Positions 52,903-62,645 of a stretch of 64,000 nt of DNA are shown here, one piece after another (positions within the stretch are counted from its first letter, which is position 1; every line of letters starts with the position of its first letter). The DNA is from Mucilaginibacter gracilis. Its GTDB lineage: Bacteria; Bacteroidota; Bacteroidia; Sphingobacteriales; Sphingobacteriaceae. The stretch lies in assembly GCF_003633615.1 (NCBI RefSeq), contig NZ_RBKU01000001.1:2604001-2668000 (forward strand). The letters run 5' to 3'. The notes under the pieces were generated by a model, which was not told the origin of the DNA, ran no database searches, and saw nothing but the letters and a program-made list of their open reading frames with translations. The position numbers and the translations under genes were made by a program.

Positions 52903-53742
52903 ATGAAAAAATTAATGATAAATCAATACCAGGCAATTTTAATTGTACTGATGCTTTTAACTTGTTTTAAAACCAATGCGCAGCAAAAAATACTGAAAAT
53001 ACCCTTAAATGCCGGGAAAACCTATTTAAAGGTAACCGTAATTAAATCGGAAAGCCATTTGCAAAACGGGCAGGTTAAAATAAACATCAGTTCGGCAGCT
53101 ACCGTTTCAAAAACCTATAAGATAGAAGCTGGTACAGGCGGGCTTTTTGATGTAACGGTTGTAACAAATAAAATAACCAATTCGATAGCTTCGGGCAACG
53201 ACCAGTTTTATTTTGATTCGGACAGCGTTGTCAATTCAAAAAGTGTATTAGCCACTGCCATTGCCTCAACTGTTGGCAAGCCTTATGTGTTCCAAATTGA
53301 TAGCGGTGGTGCAATTGCTTCTGTTAAAACCGATTACCCCAAAGCGGCAATAGATACCGTTTTTGGTTTTACGGGATTAGAGCAGGAAGATTTGTCTGTT
53401 GGAAAGAAGTTTCCGTTAATAGCCGATATCAGGTCACTAAAAAACTTGAAGATAGGTGAAAAATGGTCGGACCCTGCGCTTACCGCTAACGGCGAAACGG
53501 TAACCGAATTTTGGATACAAAGCCGTGCGGAAACGGTAACCACTATTGCATTTAGTAAAACAATTACCAACCTGGGTTTAAACACACAATCAACCGGTAC
53601 TTATGTTGTTGATAATATCACCGGGGTAATTATGCAAAGGAAGGTACAAAATTTTACAACGGGGTACCAAACACTTAAAAACACATCATACGTTTCAAGC
53701 CGTAGCTCAACAATTACCGAAAATTGCAGCGTGGTAAACTAA
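52903..53742 (+). CDS. Secreted protein, DUF6263-like
   Basis: 279 residues. Signal peptide to about residue 26 (TNAQ). The mature part is all-beta with PLNAGKTYLKVTVIKSESHL near its start and repeated strand pairs; it has the style of DUF6263 proteins, but this is from memory. Probably periplasmic or outer-membrane associated. Co-oriented with the three preceding genes of the island. Confidence 0.45.
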   Translation: MKKLMINQYQAILIVLMLLTCFKTNAQQKILKIPLNAGKTYLKVTVIKSESHLQNGQVKINISSAATVSKTYKIEAGTGGLFDVTVVTNKITNSIASGNDQFYFDSDSVVNSKSVLATAIASTVGKPYVFQIDSGGAIASVKTDYPKAAIDTVFGFTGLEQEDLSVGKKFPLIADIRSLKNLKIGEKWSDPALTANGETVTEFWIQSRAETVTTIAFSKTITNLGLNTQSTGTYVVDNITGVIMQRKVQNFTTGYQTLKNTSYVSSRSSTITENCSVVN

Positions 53743-53789
53743 ATTACAAAGTATAGATAGATATAGAACTTATAAAGGCATTTCACAAT

Positions 53790-54484
53790 ATCAGAAAGCG
53801 GTTGAGCAACAAATAACGGGCGGCCTTAAAATTCCGCCTCCCATAAAGTGCTTTATAAAAAAACAGCACTTTGCTATATTGAGGTGGCAGGAGCGAAGAT
53901 ATTTTGAACCCCGGTTCAAATTTTACGTAAGAAAGAGAGAGAATATGTTCCCCCTTCTTGTCGAGGTTGCGGCCCGTGCGCAGGAACAGTGTATAACGGC
54001 GCAAATATTCAACTGTTATTTCCGGGAACGCCACCTGATCTGCGGCAAACTCATAAAAGCGTTTCAATTTGCTTTGATCGGACTTCCAAACATCGTAATT
54101 GCCTAAGCCTTTTTGTTCCCGGAGATAATTATCTGCTGCATCTTTGAGCAGTGCAGTTTAGCAACCGGCTTTGGCGATGGTGCTGGCTTTGGCTTGATGG
54201 CGTTTACGACATCTTCCGCAGAATAATGTTTTTTGTCCGTTTTAAATTCGAGTATTTTCTCGTTAATTTCTGCAAGCTTTTTTATCAATAAATTAGTGAG
54301 CCGCATATGTGGTGCGGATGCGATTTCTTTACTTGCTGTTTTAAGGCATCCCACAATTCACGGCAAGCGAGGCCGTTGCCTATAAACAGATAAGCCGGGA
54401 TGCCGGTTTTTGATACTTTAATACCGATGAGAAATTTGCCGTTCTTGGCTTTACGGCTCCATTAATAATTTTTGCGGTTGCCAT
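53790..54484 (-). pseudogene. Decayed tyrosine-recombinase (integrase) gene
   Basis: The ATG at 54484 begins MATAKIINGAV, then the frame shifts (one base lost) to NGKFLIGIKVSKTGIPAYLF..., shifts again near 54330 to HMRLTNLLIKKLAEINEKIL, and again near 54067 to KRFYEFAADQVAFPEITVEY. These three blocks in order match the arm-binding and core-binding parts of a Bacteroidota tyrosine integrase. The catalytic R-H-R-Y domain is not recognisable. It sits 175 bp from the tRNA fragment at 54660-54698, as expected for an integrase at the end of its own island. Confidence 0.8.
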
Positions 54485-54658
54485 GTGGAAACATTTTAAG
54501 TGAATAAATTTGTTTCCACGCCTCGTTTAAAACGGTCGCATTTTGTTAACCATTCGGCTGGCTAAACCTGTGGTTTGATGGTGTTTTGAGGATTCGGAAA
54601 TTTCTCAAAGAAATCATTTCCGTTCATTTTAGACCATGGCAATTCAAAATTTTCCAAA

Positions 54659-54675
54659 TTATGAATCCTACGCTC
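54659..54675. repeat. 17-bp att-like direct repeat, right copy
   Basis: Exact copy of 46861-46877. It lies at the edge of the tRNA fragment and is a candidate attR. Confidence 0.6.
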
Positions 54676-54698
54676 CAACTATCTGAGCTAACCCCGCC
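54660..54698 (-). pseudogene. tRNA-Met 5'-half remnant
   Basis: Matches the 5' half of the tRNA at 46862-46899 with a few substitutions and one inserted base in the acceptor/D region. No 3' half follows. It is the displaced original 5' half if the island inserted at the anticodon loop. Confidence 0.75.
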
Positions 54699-54805
54699 GG
54701 GTAGACCCTTAAAAAAGGTTTGTTAATATATGAAAAATTCGTTTTCTTTAGAAAAAATGTTAACATTTACATACTTCACTATAAATAATACTATTGTAAA
54801 CTCAC

Positions 54806-55186
54806 ATGTCGGAAAAGAAAAAATTTAGTATCGAGTACGAAATAAAGTCATCACCACGAATATTATATACTTTTTTGATTGAACCTAACGGCCTGGCCCA
54901 GTGGTTTGCCGACGATGTAAATGTACGCGAACAGGTTTATACTTTTACCTGGGACGATGAGGAGCAAAAGGCCAAACTGATGAGTTTTAAAGAAAATAAA
55001 TCGGTAAAATTTAGGTGGCTTGATGATGAACCTCAGTGCTTTTTTGAAATGGAGATTCTGCAAGACGAGTTAACCAACGATGTTGCTCTCGGCGTTACCG
55101 ATTTTGCTACCGAAGAGGCTATTGGCGACCGTAAGCTGATATGGGATAACCAGATACAATATTTGATAAGTGTATTGGGGGCTTAA
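54806..55186 (+). CDS. START-like domain protein
   Basis: 126 residues. EYEIKSSPRILYTFLIEPNGLAQWFADD and RKLIWDNQIQYLISVLGA are typical of the START-like/AHSA1-type proteins conserved in Bacteroidota. Cytoplasmic, ligand-binding fold. It begins 27 bp before the LptF/LptG gene region, forming a chromosomal pair with it. Function unknown. Confidence 0.85.
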   Translation: MSEKKKFSIEYEIKSSPRILYTFLIEPNGLAQWFADDVNVREQVYTFTWDDEEQKAKLMSFKENKSVKFRWLDDEPQCFFEMEILQDELTNDVALGVTDFATEEAIGDRKLIWDNQIQYLISVLGA

Positions 55187-55213
55187 CAGTAAATAATTAC
55201 TTATTTTTGCTTT

Positions 55214-56644
55214 GTGAAAAAAGTACATTTATTAATTTTGAAAGCTTTTATAAGGCCGTTTATTGTAACCTTTTTCATCGTAATGTTTGTGTTGCTGATG
55301 CTGTTTCTATGGAAATACATCGACGATTTAATTGGCAAGGGCTTTGAATGGTATACCATACTCGACCTCATGATGTATGCCTCGGCCACAAACGTGGCTA
55401 TGGCACTGCCGCTTTCGGTGCTGCTTTCTTCTATCATGACTTACGGCACGCTGGGCGAAAACTATGAACTGGTGGCCATTAAATCGGCTGGAATTTCGCT
55501 CGGCCGCGCTTTGTACCCCATGATTATTGTAGTGATAGTCCTCAGCATATCGGCATTCGTTTTTTCGGATTATATGCTGCCCGTTGCAAACCTTAAATTT
55601 TACTCGCTTTTGTATGATGCCCGCAAGCAAAAATCGGCTTCGCTGGTTAAGGAAGGTGTTTTTAACAATAGCTTCCCCGGCTATACAATCCGCGTACAGC
55701 GTAAAGACCCTGATGGGCAATTGCTGCATGGTATCATGATTTTTGAAAAGCCTGTTAATGGCAATGGTAGCAACAATGTTATTTTTGCGCAGGAAGGCCG
55801 TATGTTTAGGTCGGCGGATAACACAAAATTGGTGCTTAAGCTAAAAAACGGTATACGGTATGAGGAAACCAGCGGTAACACAGGGTACAACCCAAGGCAG
55901 GTGTTAACCCGGATGCGTTTTAAGGAAACCGAAACCAAACTTAGTTTAGATGGCTTTACAATTAAGCGAACGCCCGAAAATGATTTTAGGAGCAGCTTTT
56001 TGATGTTAAGCTCAAGCCAGCTTGTTCACCAGCACGATTCGGTTTCTAAAAGTGTAGTGCGCGATCAAGCACAGAATCTGCCTTCTATTATTCCGTATAT
56101 TAAGTATATGAGTATGCCTCATAAATATACAAAGCCAATACCTGTTTTTACGCGCCCAAGGTTATTAGCTACAGTGGGCGGCAGCTATGCTAAGCAATTA
56201 GCGGCGTTAAATAATGCCATGACGGAGGCTAAAGCTATAAAAGATTATAACAACCCGCGTACAGCTACCTATCTGGACAAGCTAAGTACTTTGCGCAGGT
56301 ACCTGGTAGAGTATCAAAGAAAGTTTACCCTTTCGGCGGCTTGTTTGGTGCTGTTTTTAATTGGGGCACCATTGGGGGCTATCATTCGTAAAGGGGGGCT
56401 GGGCTTGCCGGTGGTTATATCGGTTATATTTTTCCTCATTTACTATATCATCTCAACCATAGGCGAAAAATCTGCCAAGGATGGTAGTTTGTCGCCATTT
56501 ATAGGCACCTGGATTTCGATATTGATACTAACGCCTATCGGCTTATTTCTGTCGTACAAGGCCGCTAACGATTCGGTATTGTTTGATTTAGAAATATATA
56601 GACGCTTTTTTGCCAGCCTGTTCAAGAAAAAGGAATCCCAATAA
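55214..56644 (+). CDS. LptF/LptG-family permease
   Basis: 476 residues from a GTG start at 55214. Six membrane helices: three near the start and three after about 370, around a large periplasmic jelly-roll region. The start (RPFIVTFFIVMFVLLMLFLW) and PLSVLLSSIMTYGTLGENYE match YjgP/YjgQ. It is part of the Lpt machine that takes LPS from the inner membrane to the surface. F versus G cannot be decided. It follows the START-like gene closely. Confidence 0.92.
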   Translation: MKKVHLLILKAFIRPFIVTFFIVMFVLLMLFLWKYIDDLIGKGFEWYTILDLMMYASATNVAMALPLSVLLSSIMTYGTLGENYELVAIKSAGISLGRALYPMIIVVIVLSISAFVFSDYMLPVANLKFYSLLYDARKQKSASLVKEGVFNNSFPGYTIRVQRKDPDGQLLHGIMIFEKPVNGNGSNNVIFAQEGRMFRSADNTKLVLKLKNGIRYEETSGNTGYNPRQVLTRMRFKETETKLSLDGFTIKRTPENDFRSSFLMLSSSQLVHQHDSVSKSVVRDQAQNLPSIIPYIKYMSMPHKYTKPIPVFTRPRLLATVGGSYAKQLAALNNAMTEAKAIKDYNNPRTATYLDKLSTLRRYLVEYQRKFTLSAACLVLFLIGAPLGAIIRKGGLGLPVVISVIFFLIYYIISTIGEKSAKDGSLSPFIGTWISILILTPIGLFLSYKAANDSVLFDLEIYRRFFASLFKKKESQ

Positions 56645-56773
56645 CAACCACATAAATTGATTTTACAATAGGCCGACCCGTTAATTTGCTTTACTCATTA
56701 ACTTTGTTGCCATAGTTTACGTATTGTGTTAGGTAATTAATGCTGTACACCAATTTATTTACACTTACACCCC

Positions 56774-57976
56774 ATGTTAAATACCATAACAGAAGCAATT
56801 GAAGATATAAAAGACGGTAAAATTATTATTGTTGTTGATGATGATGACCGCGAAAACGAAGGCGATTTTTTAACTGCCGCACGCCATGCCACGCCCGAAG
56901 CCATAAATTTTATGGCTAAATATGGCCGGGGCCTTATTTGTGCGCCAATTACGGCAGCCCGTGCCAGGCAATTAGAACTGGGCCAAATGGTGAGCCATAA
57001 TACAACATCGCACGAAACCAATTTTACGGTTTCGGTTGATTTGATTGCAGGTTGCACAACCGGAATATCGGCCACCGACCGCTCTAAAACTACCCTGGCA
57101 CTGATAGACCCTGCAACTAAACCTGAGGATTTGGGAAGGCCCGGGCACATTTTCCCGCTGATTGCAAAAGACGGCGGCGTTTTACGCCGATCGGGCCATA
57201 CCGAGGCCGCTGTTGATTTGGCCGCTATGGCGGGATTTGAGCCGGCAGGTTTAATTTGCGAAATAATGAAGGATGACGGCGAAATGGCCCGCCTGCCCGA
57301 TTTGTTAGAGATGGCTAAGGAGTTTAACATGAAAATTGTTTCGGTTAAAGATTTGATCTCGTACCGTTTAGAACACGAAACCCTTATCCGCAAAGAAGTA
57401 TCGGTAAAGTTGCCAACCGAATGGGGTGTTTTTGATATGGTTGCCTACACGCAACTTGATACCGGCGAAAACCACCTGGCTTTGGTAAAAGGAACGTGGG
57501 ATAAGGACGAACCGGTTTTGGTACGGGTACATAGCTCGTGCGTTACAGGTGATATTTTTGGCTCATGCCGTTGCGATTGCGGCCCGCAATTGCACAAAGC
57601 CATGGAAATGATTGATAGAGAAGGCAAAGGTATTATAGTTTACATGAACCAGGAGGGCCGCGGTATTGGGCTTATTAATAAGCTAAAGGCCTATAACCTG
57701 CAAGAAAACGGTTTTGATACCGTTGAAGCCAACATTGAACTTGGTTTTAAAATGGACCAGCGCGATTACGGAATTGGCGCCCAGATATTAAGGAGCCTTA
57801 ACGTTACCAAAATGCGTTTGATGACAAATAACCCTAAAAAACGTGCCGGGTTGGTAGGTTATGGTTTAGAGGTGGTAGAAAACGTGCCGATGGAAATTAA
57901 ACCCAATCCGCATAATGTTAAGTACTTAGAAACCAAGCGCGATAAAATGGGACACGTTATTTTGATGAAGCATTAG
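56774..57976 (+). CDS. ribBA: Bifunctional 3,4-dihydroxy-2-butanone-4-phosphate synthase / GTP cyclohydrolase II
   Basis: 400 residues. N-terminal RibB half: [29 protein letters not shown]-terminal RibA half: [15 protein letters not shown] (zinc cysteines) and [19 protein letters not shown]. Together they make the ribityl-chain precursor and the pyrimidine precursor of riboflavin. Both halves look complete. Standalone here; the upstream 130 bp has no FMN riboswitch that I can see. Confidence 0.97.
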   Translation: MLNTITEAIEDIKDGKIIIVVDDDDRENEGDFLTAARHATPEAINFMAKYGRGLICAPITAARARQLELGQMVSHNTTSHETNFTVSVDLIAGCTTGISATDRSKTTLALIDPATKPEDLGRPGHIFPLIAKDGGVLRRSGHTEAAVDLAAMAGFEPAGLICEIMKDDGEMARLPDLLEMAKEFNMKIVSVKDLISYRLEHETLIRKEVSVKLPTEWGVFDMVAYTQLDTGENHLALVKGTWDKDEPVLVRVHSSCVTGDIFGSCRCDCGPQLHKAMEMIDREGKGIIVYMNQEGRGIGLINKLKAYNLQENGFDTVEANIELGFKMDQRDYGIGAQILRSLNVTKMRLMTNNPKKRAGLVGYGLEVVENVPMEIKPNPHNVKYLETKRDKMGHVILMKH

Positions 57977-57994
57977 TATTGAGTAGAGACAGTT

Positions 57995-58135
57995 GGAAGT
58001 CTTTAGTCGATAGTCAGAAGTCGGCAGTGGACGGTTTGGTTTTGGCTATTGAATAGATTTGTAGCCAATAACCCAATTCAAGGCACAGGGTTTCTTAATT
58101 TCTCAAGACTCCCGACTCAAGACTTCCGGCTCAAG
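57995..58135. repeat. Inverted repeat with 14-bp tandem units between convergent genes
   Basis: GGAAGTCTTTAGTCG (57995-58009) pairs with CGACTCAAGACTTCC (58113-58127), one mismatch. CTCAAGACT recurs with a 14-bp period (58102, 58116, and partly 58130). It lies between convergent ribBA and the TamB-like gene and may be a local repeat or a transcription end. Confidence 0.55.
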
Positions 58136-58146
58136 CCTTCAAACCA

Positions 58147-61100
58147 TTAATCGTCGTTTTTTTGGTCTATAGCGGCCGGGTCGCTTGTTGGTAATTTATT
58201 AGGAGCCTCTTTCTTTGTGGGAGAGGCTTTTTTGCGAAATATGCTTCTAAAAAATTCGCCAAAAGTGTCAAAATCCCGTCGGTAAACTAAGCCCAGGCCA
58301 TTAACATATTGTACAGCCAATTGCTGGTTAATGGTGTTTAACGTAGTGCTGTTTAATACGCGGTATGAGTATGTGCCTAAAAGGCTTCCGTCTTTTTTAA
58401 TGAGGTATTGCACGCCAAAATCTTTGGTAAAGTTGTTAAAGTTTGAGTTAACATTTTGGTTGCCAAATAATTCGTTACTGCCCTGGGCATCGTACAAACT
58501 GCCATTAATTAAAAGGCGATCGTTAAAAAAGTGAAGCGAGGCACTGTAATCGGTAGTGGAGCGGATGTTAACATCAAAGTATTTGATGTTTGATTGTGCA
58601 ATAAAACTATTGAGCTTATTAAAAGCAAATTCGCTGAGGGCCGATTGTGCCGTTTGCCCAACCTGGCTGGTTAAATTGTTACCGCTTGCACCCGACGAAA
58701 AAGTACGGCGCACAATTAAGCTCAGGGCTTGTTGGGTACGGTTTGTGGGGTCGTTTAAGTAAGTGCCCAGTTCATCTTTAATTGATGGATCGGTAGGGAA
58801 GTTAAAGTCGAAATCAAACTGCGGCTGTGCAAGCGTTTTGGTTAGCTTCAATTCGGCCTGTACAAGCTCCTGCTGGTTCTCTTTTGGCGATTGAAGGCCT
58901 GCAGCCTGGTAAAGCGATGCAATGTTGGTACGCACCTCGTATATGGCCTGTAAATCAATAAGGGCGTTGGCCGGGTTGCCCGTCCAACGGATGGTGCCGC
59001 CCTGGTTAACGGTAAAGTTTTTGGTAATAAAATCTTTAGCGGTGAACTCAAACTTACCTGTTGATATTACAAAATCGCCAAACATATCAAAATCGCCCAG
59101 GCTATTAATTTTAAGCTGCAAGTTATTAGCGGTTCCGCTGCCGGTAAGCAAGCCATAGTCGGTATAAATTTTAACAGTTGTTTTCTCGTCTGCCGATAGG
59201 TCGAAGTTTAGGGTAACACCTTTAAATGCATTTTCGTGCTTTATATATTTGCTAGTATCTTTTGAGCTTACAAATTGTATAAAATCGTAATCGGCGGCCT
59301 TGCTTGATGTGTTAAGCGGGATGTTAAATATTGTACCTGCTTCGGTTTTGGCCTTAATATCTATCTGCATATTATCAATAGGGCCAACAAAGCTAAAATT
59401 GCCGGTGCCGTAAGCAATACCGTAGTACAGGCGGTTATCTTTAAAAGTGGTATTTAAGGCAAGCAGGTTTTCGGCATCCAGGCTTACATCCAGTTCGGGG
59501 TTTGATATATCGGTTAAATCAACAGTACCGTTGGCGGTTCCCTTGCCTCCGCGGCTATCGCGCAGCACCAAATCGTTAATATTAACTACACTGTTTTCTA
59601 CAGTTACCTTGTCATTAATAACATAAGGGGTTTTTAGGTAATTTACCGTTACGCCTGTATTTACAAAAGTAAGGCTGCCGTTTAGTTGTGGTTTTGATAG
59701 GGTACCGGTGAGTTTAATATCTGATGATATGGTACCTTTTAAATCAGACACCAGATCTTTTACAAATGGATCTAAAATAATGGCCTCGGTTTGGTTCATC
59801 TTGAGGTTAAAATCAAGGCTGTTATCGGCTGCAGCCAAATGGTACTGGCCACTGGCATTCAGGGTTTCCAGGCCGCGGTTGATGATGTTGAATTTGGTGT
59901 CGAGCAGGTCGTTTTGGCTATCAAGCTTTGTTGCAAATTTGATGTCGCCTATTAGGGTTTTGTTGAAGGATAGGGTATCAATATTTAGGTTTGACTCAAA
60001 CCCTGGTTTATTGGTTAACGACGACAGTTTAATATCGCCGTTAAGGGTGCCTTTGAGCCTGATGCCGAATGATTTGCTTAACTGGTTAAGCGTACTCATG
60101 TTAAAGGTGTTGAAGTTGATATTTAAAATATCTGCTGCGTTGGGCGATATAAAACCATCTATGGTAACCTTTTGCAAACCGTTTGATATGCCTAAACCAT
60201 TAATCTGCGTTCGGCCACCGTTAAAAAAATTAATGTTAACCTGGTCTTGCAGTTTCCAAACCTTGCGCTCCAATATAATGTCCGACGGGAGTAACTTTAA
60301 ACTTGCCGTAGTATCTTTAGCAAACTGCACCAGGCCATACAAATCCAACTGGTTGGTTGAGTTTTTATCGGATAGTTTGATGTTGAAGTTAAGGCTATCG
60401 CGCTTTAAAAAGTTTGATATGTTAATGTCTTTAATAAAAAGGCTATCTGTAATATCAACTTTACTGAGCGCTAAGTTGAGGTCGAGCATATCGTCGCTGG
60501 TGCTTTCGTCAATAATTAAATCGTGAAACACCATTTTGTTAAATTTAAAACTCTTTACGCCCCCGGTAAGTATGGCCGTTTTATCAACCGAATTAAACTT
60601 GCCAAAAAAATTGGCCGTATCGGTTAGTTTGAGGTGTGGTACAAACATCAAGCTTACGGCATCAAGGTTTTTAACCTTGAGCCTAAATTCAAAATTTTGA
60701 GGTTTGGGCGTAACTATCTCCGTTTTTAACGATGGGATATATTTTTTTGCGATGGTTTTAAAGTACGATGGCAGGGTGCCTAAATCATAATCGCCTTTTA
60801 AGGTACCTTCCGCTATGTCGGATTTTAGGGTTAACACCCTGGCATTTTGCAGGCCCCTTGCCGCAAAATAAATAGAATCTACCTGTGCCTTTTGGCTCCC
60901 TTTTTGCAATTTTAATTCGCGCAGCAAAATACTACCGTCAATATTATTAATGTTGCTGCCGGTAAAATTGCTGGTTATTTTTACATCAATATCAGCAGTA
61001 TCCGGGTAAAGTTTAAGCTCTTTTAACTTAGCACCTTTTATATCGGCAGTAAAGTTAAATTGTGGCAAAGTACCGTTAAGGTTTACATCGCCGGCAAAAT

Positions 61101-62583
61101 TGAGGTTAATATTATGGTCGTTTACTAAAACCTTACCGTCAAACTTTTTATTCACAAAGGTGCCGTTCACGGCAAGGTTGTTGTAGCGGTAGCCTTTAAA
61201 ATCAAAATAGGTTATTTTGGCATCCAGTTGCTCGGTTAACTGTTTAATATCGGTGCCCCGGCCCTTAACGTTGGCCGATAGGGTAGTGCGGCCCAAAATA
61301 TCCTGATCCAGCAGTTGGGCCAGGTTAAAATCGTAAGTTTTAATTTTGCCGCTGTAGCTTGGCACATTAGCCTTATCAAGCTTTAAGTTTATATCCGAAG
61401 TAAACCTGCCCAGTTTGGTTTTAAATTCGCCATAGGCAATAAAGTCATTCTGAAAACCGGTAAACTGCCCTTTGAAATTGATGTTGCCAAATTTGGCAAT
61501 AACTGCCGGTACATGCCTGTTTTTTTGCCCCGTGAAACGGCTGTAAAGTAAATCGATATCTTTTTTGTTGGTGGCAATTTGGTCAAACTTAAGTTCTAAA
61601 AAGGTTTTATCCCAATGCGGCAGGCCTTTAAGGTTAAAATCGCCTTTAATGTAAGTGGCCTGGCCGGCAGTAACGGTTAAATCTTTAGCTTTTAAGTTGT
61701 TAACCAGGCCCTTTATGCGGCCATTTACGCCCAAATCAAAAAATACGTGGGTTAGGCTATTGGTAAAGTAGCTCACATCCAGAGATGATATTTGCGAATC
61801 CTTAAAATCGGCATCCATGTTAACCCGGTTCTCAAAATCGTCAAAATCACCAAAGTGCTCAAACTTCATGCGGAAATAGTTTTTTACGTTTGAGTGGTTG
61901 GTTTGGATAAACAGTTGTTTGAGTAAAATTTGGTTGGTATCAATAGTAGCGTTGGCAACAAAGTGTTTAACGTGCAGGCCGCTTTTCTCGTTCAACGATA
62001 AATCGTGAATATCGGCTTTAAAAAGGTGGTTCTTTAAGTCAATTCCGGTTAAAACCGTGGTGAAGTTTTTTACATCAACATCGTTAAAATTAACCTGCGC
62101 GCCGCTTACCTCGTTACTTAAATAGTTTTTGTAACGGAAGTGGAAGTTATTGAGGGCCAGCTTTTCGAAGGTGATTGTCCAGGGTTGGCCCTTGGTTTTA
62201 ATGGTATCTTTTGATTTAAAATGATTAATGATGAACGACAGATTGGTTGAGCTATCTTTTAGCTTTTTGAGATAAAAGGAGCCGTTATCTAACTGTATCA
62301 AATTAAAATCGATAACCTTTTTTTTGATGCTTGTAAAAATATGAAAGTTAGCCAGTTGAACGGTGAGGTTGGGGGTACTTAGCAAGGTGTCTTTCTGCTG
62401 ATCGAGTACGATCAGATCTTCTAACACAACCGACGAAAATGGCTTAATGTACAGGCTTTTGATGGATACCGTGGTACCTAACTCTTTAGAGAGGTATGCG
62501 GTTGCCTTTTTTGCCGCCCAGGTTTGTACCGGTTTAAACTGCAAAGCCAGTATAAGCGTACTTATCATAACAATAAGTACCAA
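58147..62583 (-). CDS. tamB: TamB-like translocation/assembly protein (DUF490)
   Basis: 1478 codons from a TTG at 62583. An N-terminal membrane helix, then very long beta-rich repeats (LDLYGLVQFAKDTT-like) and a C-terminal DUF490 domain (QQALSLIVRRTFSS). TamB-like proteins span the periplasm and move lipids or help barrel assembly. The helix is cut if TTG is used: the frame extends upstream through FRKVIKKLLKITLWIV to a TAA at 62632, with no ATG/GTG, so the real start may be ATT (62619) or the TTG. It is divergent from tsaD. Confidence 0.85.
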   Translation of the reverse strand: MVLIVMISTLILALQFKPVQTWAAKKATAYLSKELGTTVSIKSLYIKPFSSVVLEDLIVLDQQKDTLLSTPNLTVQLANFHIFTSIKKKVIDFNLIQLDNGSFYLKKLKDSSTNLSFIINHFKSKDTIKTKGQPWTITFEKLALNNFHFRYKNYLSNEVSGAQVNFNDVDVKNFTTVLTGIDLKNHLFKADIHDLSLNEKSGLHVKHFVANATIDTNQILLKQLFIQTNHSNVKNYFRMKFEHFGDFDDFENRVNMDADFKDSQISSLDVSYFTNSLTHVFFDLGVNGRIKGLVNNLKAKDLTVTAGQATYIKGDFNLKGLPHWDKTFLELKFDQIATNKKDIDLLYSRFTGQKNRHVPAVIAKFGNINFKGQFTGFQNDFIAYGEFKTKLGRFTSDINLKLDKANVPSYSGKIKTYDFNLAQLLDQDILGRTTLSANVKGRGTDIKQLTEQLDAKITYFDFKGYRYNNLAVNGTFVNKKFDGKVLVNDHNINLNFAGDVNLNGTLPQFNFTADIKGAKLKELKLYPDTADIDVKITSNFTGSNINNIDGSILLRELKLQKGSQKAQVDSIYFAARGLQNARVLTLKSDIAEGTLKGDYDLGTLPSYFKTIAKKYIPSLKTEIVTPKPQNFEFRLKVKNLDAVSLMFVPHLKLTDTANFFGKFNSVDKTAILTGGVKSFKFNKMVFHDLIIDESTSDDMLDLNLALSKVDITDSLFIKDINISNFLKRDSLNFNIKLSDKNSTNQLDLYGLVQFAKDTTASLKLLPSDIILERKVWKLQDQVNINFFNGGRTQINGLGISNGLQKVTIDGFISPNAADILNINFNTFNMSTLNQLSKSFGIRLKGTLNGDIKLSSLTNKPGFESNLNIDTLSFNKTLIGDIKFATKLDSQNDLLDTKFNIINRGLETLNASGQYHLAAADNSLDFNLKMNQTEAIILDPFVKDLVSDLKGTISSDIKLTGTLSKPQLNGSLTFVNTGVTVNYLKTPYVINDKVTVENSVVNINDLVLRDSRGGKGTANGTVDLTDISNPELDVSLDAENLLALNTTFKDNRLYYGIAYGTGNFSFVGPIDNMQIDIKAKTEAGTIFNIPLNTSSKAADYDFIQFVSSKDTSKYIKHENAFKGVTLNFDLSADEKTTVKIYTDYGLLTGSGTANNLQLKINSLGDFDMFGDFVISTGKFEFTAKDFITKNFTVNQGGTIRWTGNPANALIDLQAIYEVRTNIASLYQAAGLQSPKENQQELVQAELKLTKTLAQPQFDFDFNFPTDPSIKDELGTYLNDPTNRTQQALSLIVRRTFSSGASGNNLTSQVGQTAQSALSEFAFNKLNSFIAQSNIKYFDVNIRSTTDYSASLHFFNDRLLINGSLYDAQGSNELFGNQNVNSNFNNFTKDFGVQYLIKKDGSLLGTYSYRVLNSTTLNTINQQLAVQYVNGLGLVYRRDFDTFGEFFRSIFRKKASPTKKEAPNKLPTSDPAAIDQKNDD

Positions 62584-62645
62584 TACTATCCAGAGCGTTA
62601 TTTTGAGTAGTTTTTTAATAACTTTGCGGAATTAAATTTTTTATT

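Larger units (their letters stand above)
54485..54805. other. Intergenic region with tRNA fragment
   Basis: No gene. Holds the tRNA-Met 5' remnant and then AT-rich sequence before the START-like gene. Confidence 0.6.

Noticed and set aside
54660..54698. A second functional tRNA-Met
   Set aside because: Only the 5' half is present, with substitutions and an inserted base; the 3' half and T-arm are missing.
56645..56773. FMN riboswitch before ribBA
   Set aside because: The conserved core (AGGGTGAAATTCCC-like and following stems) is absent and the gap is too short.
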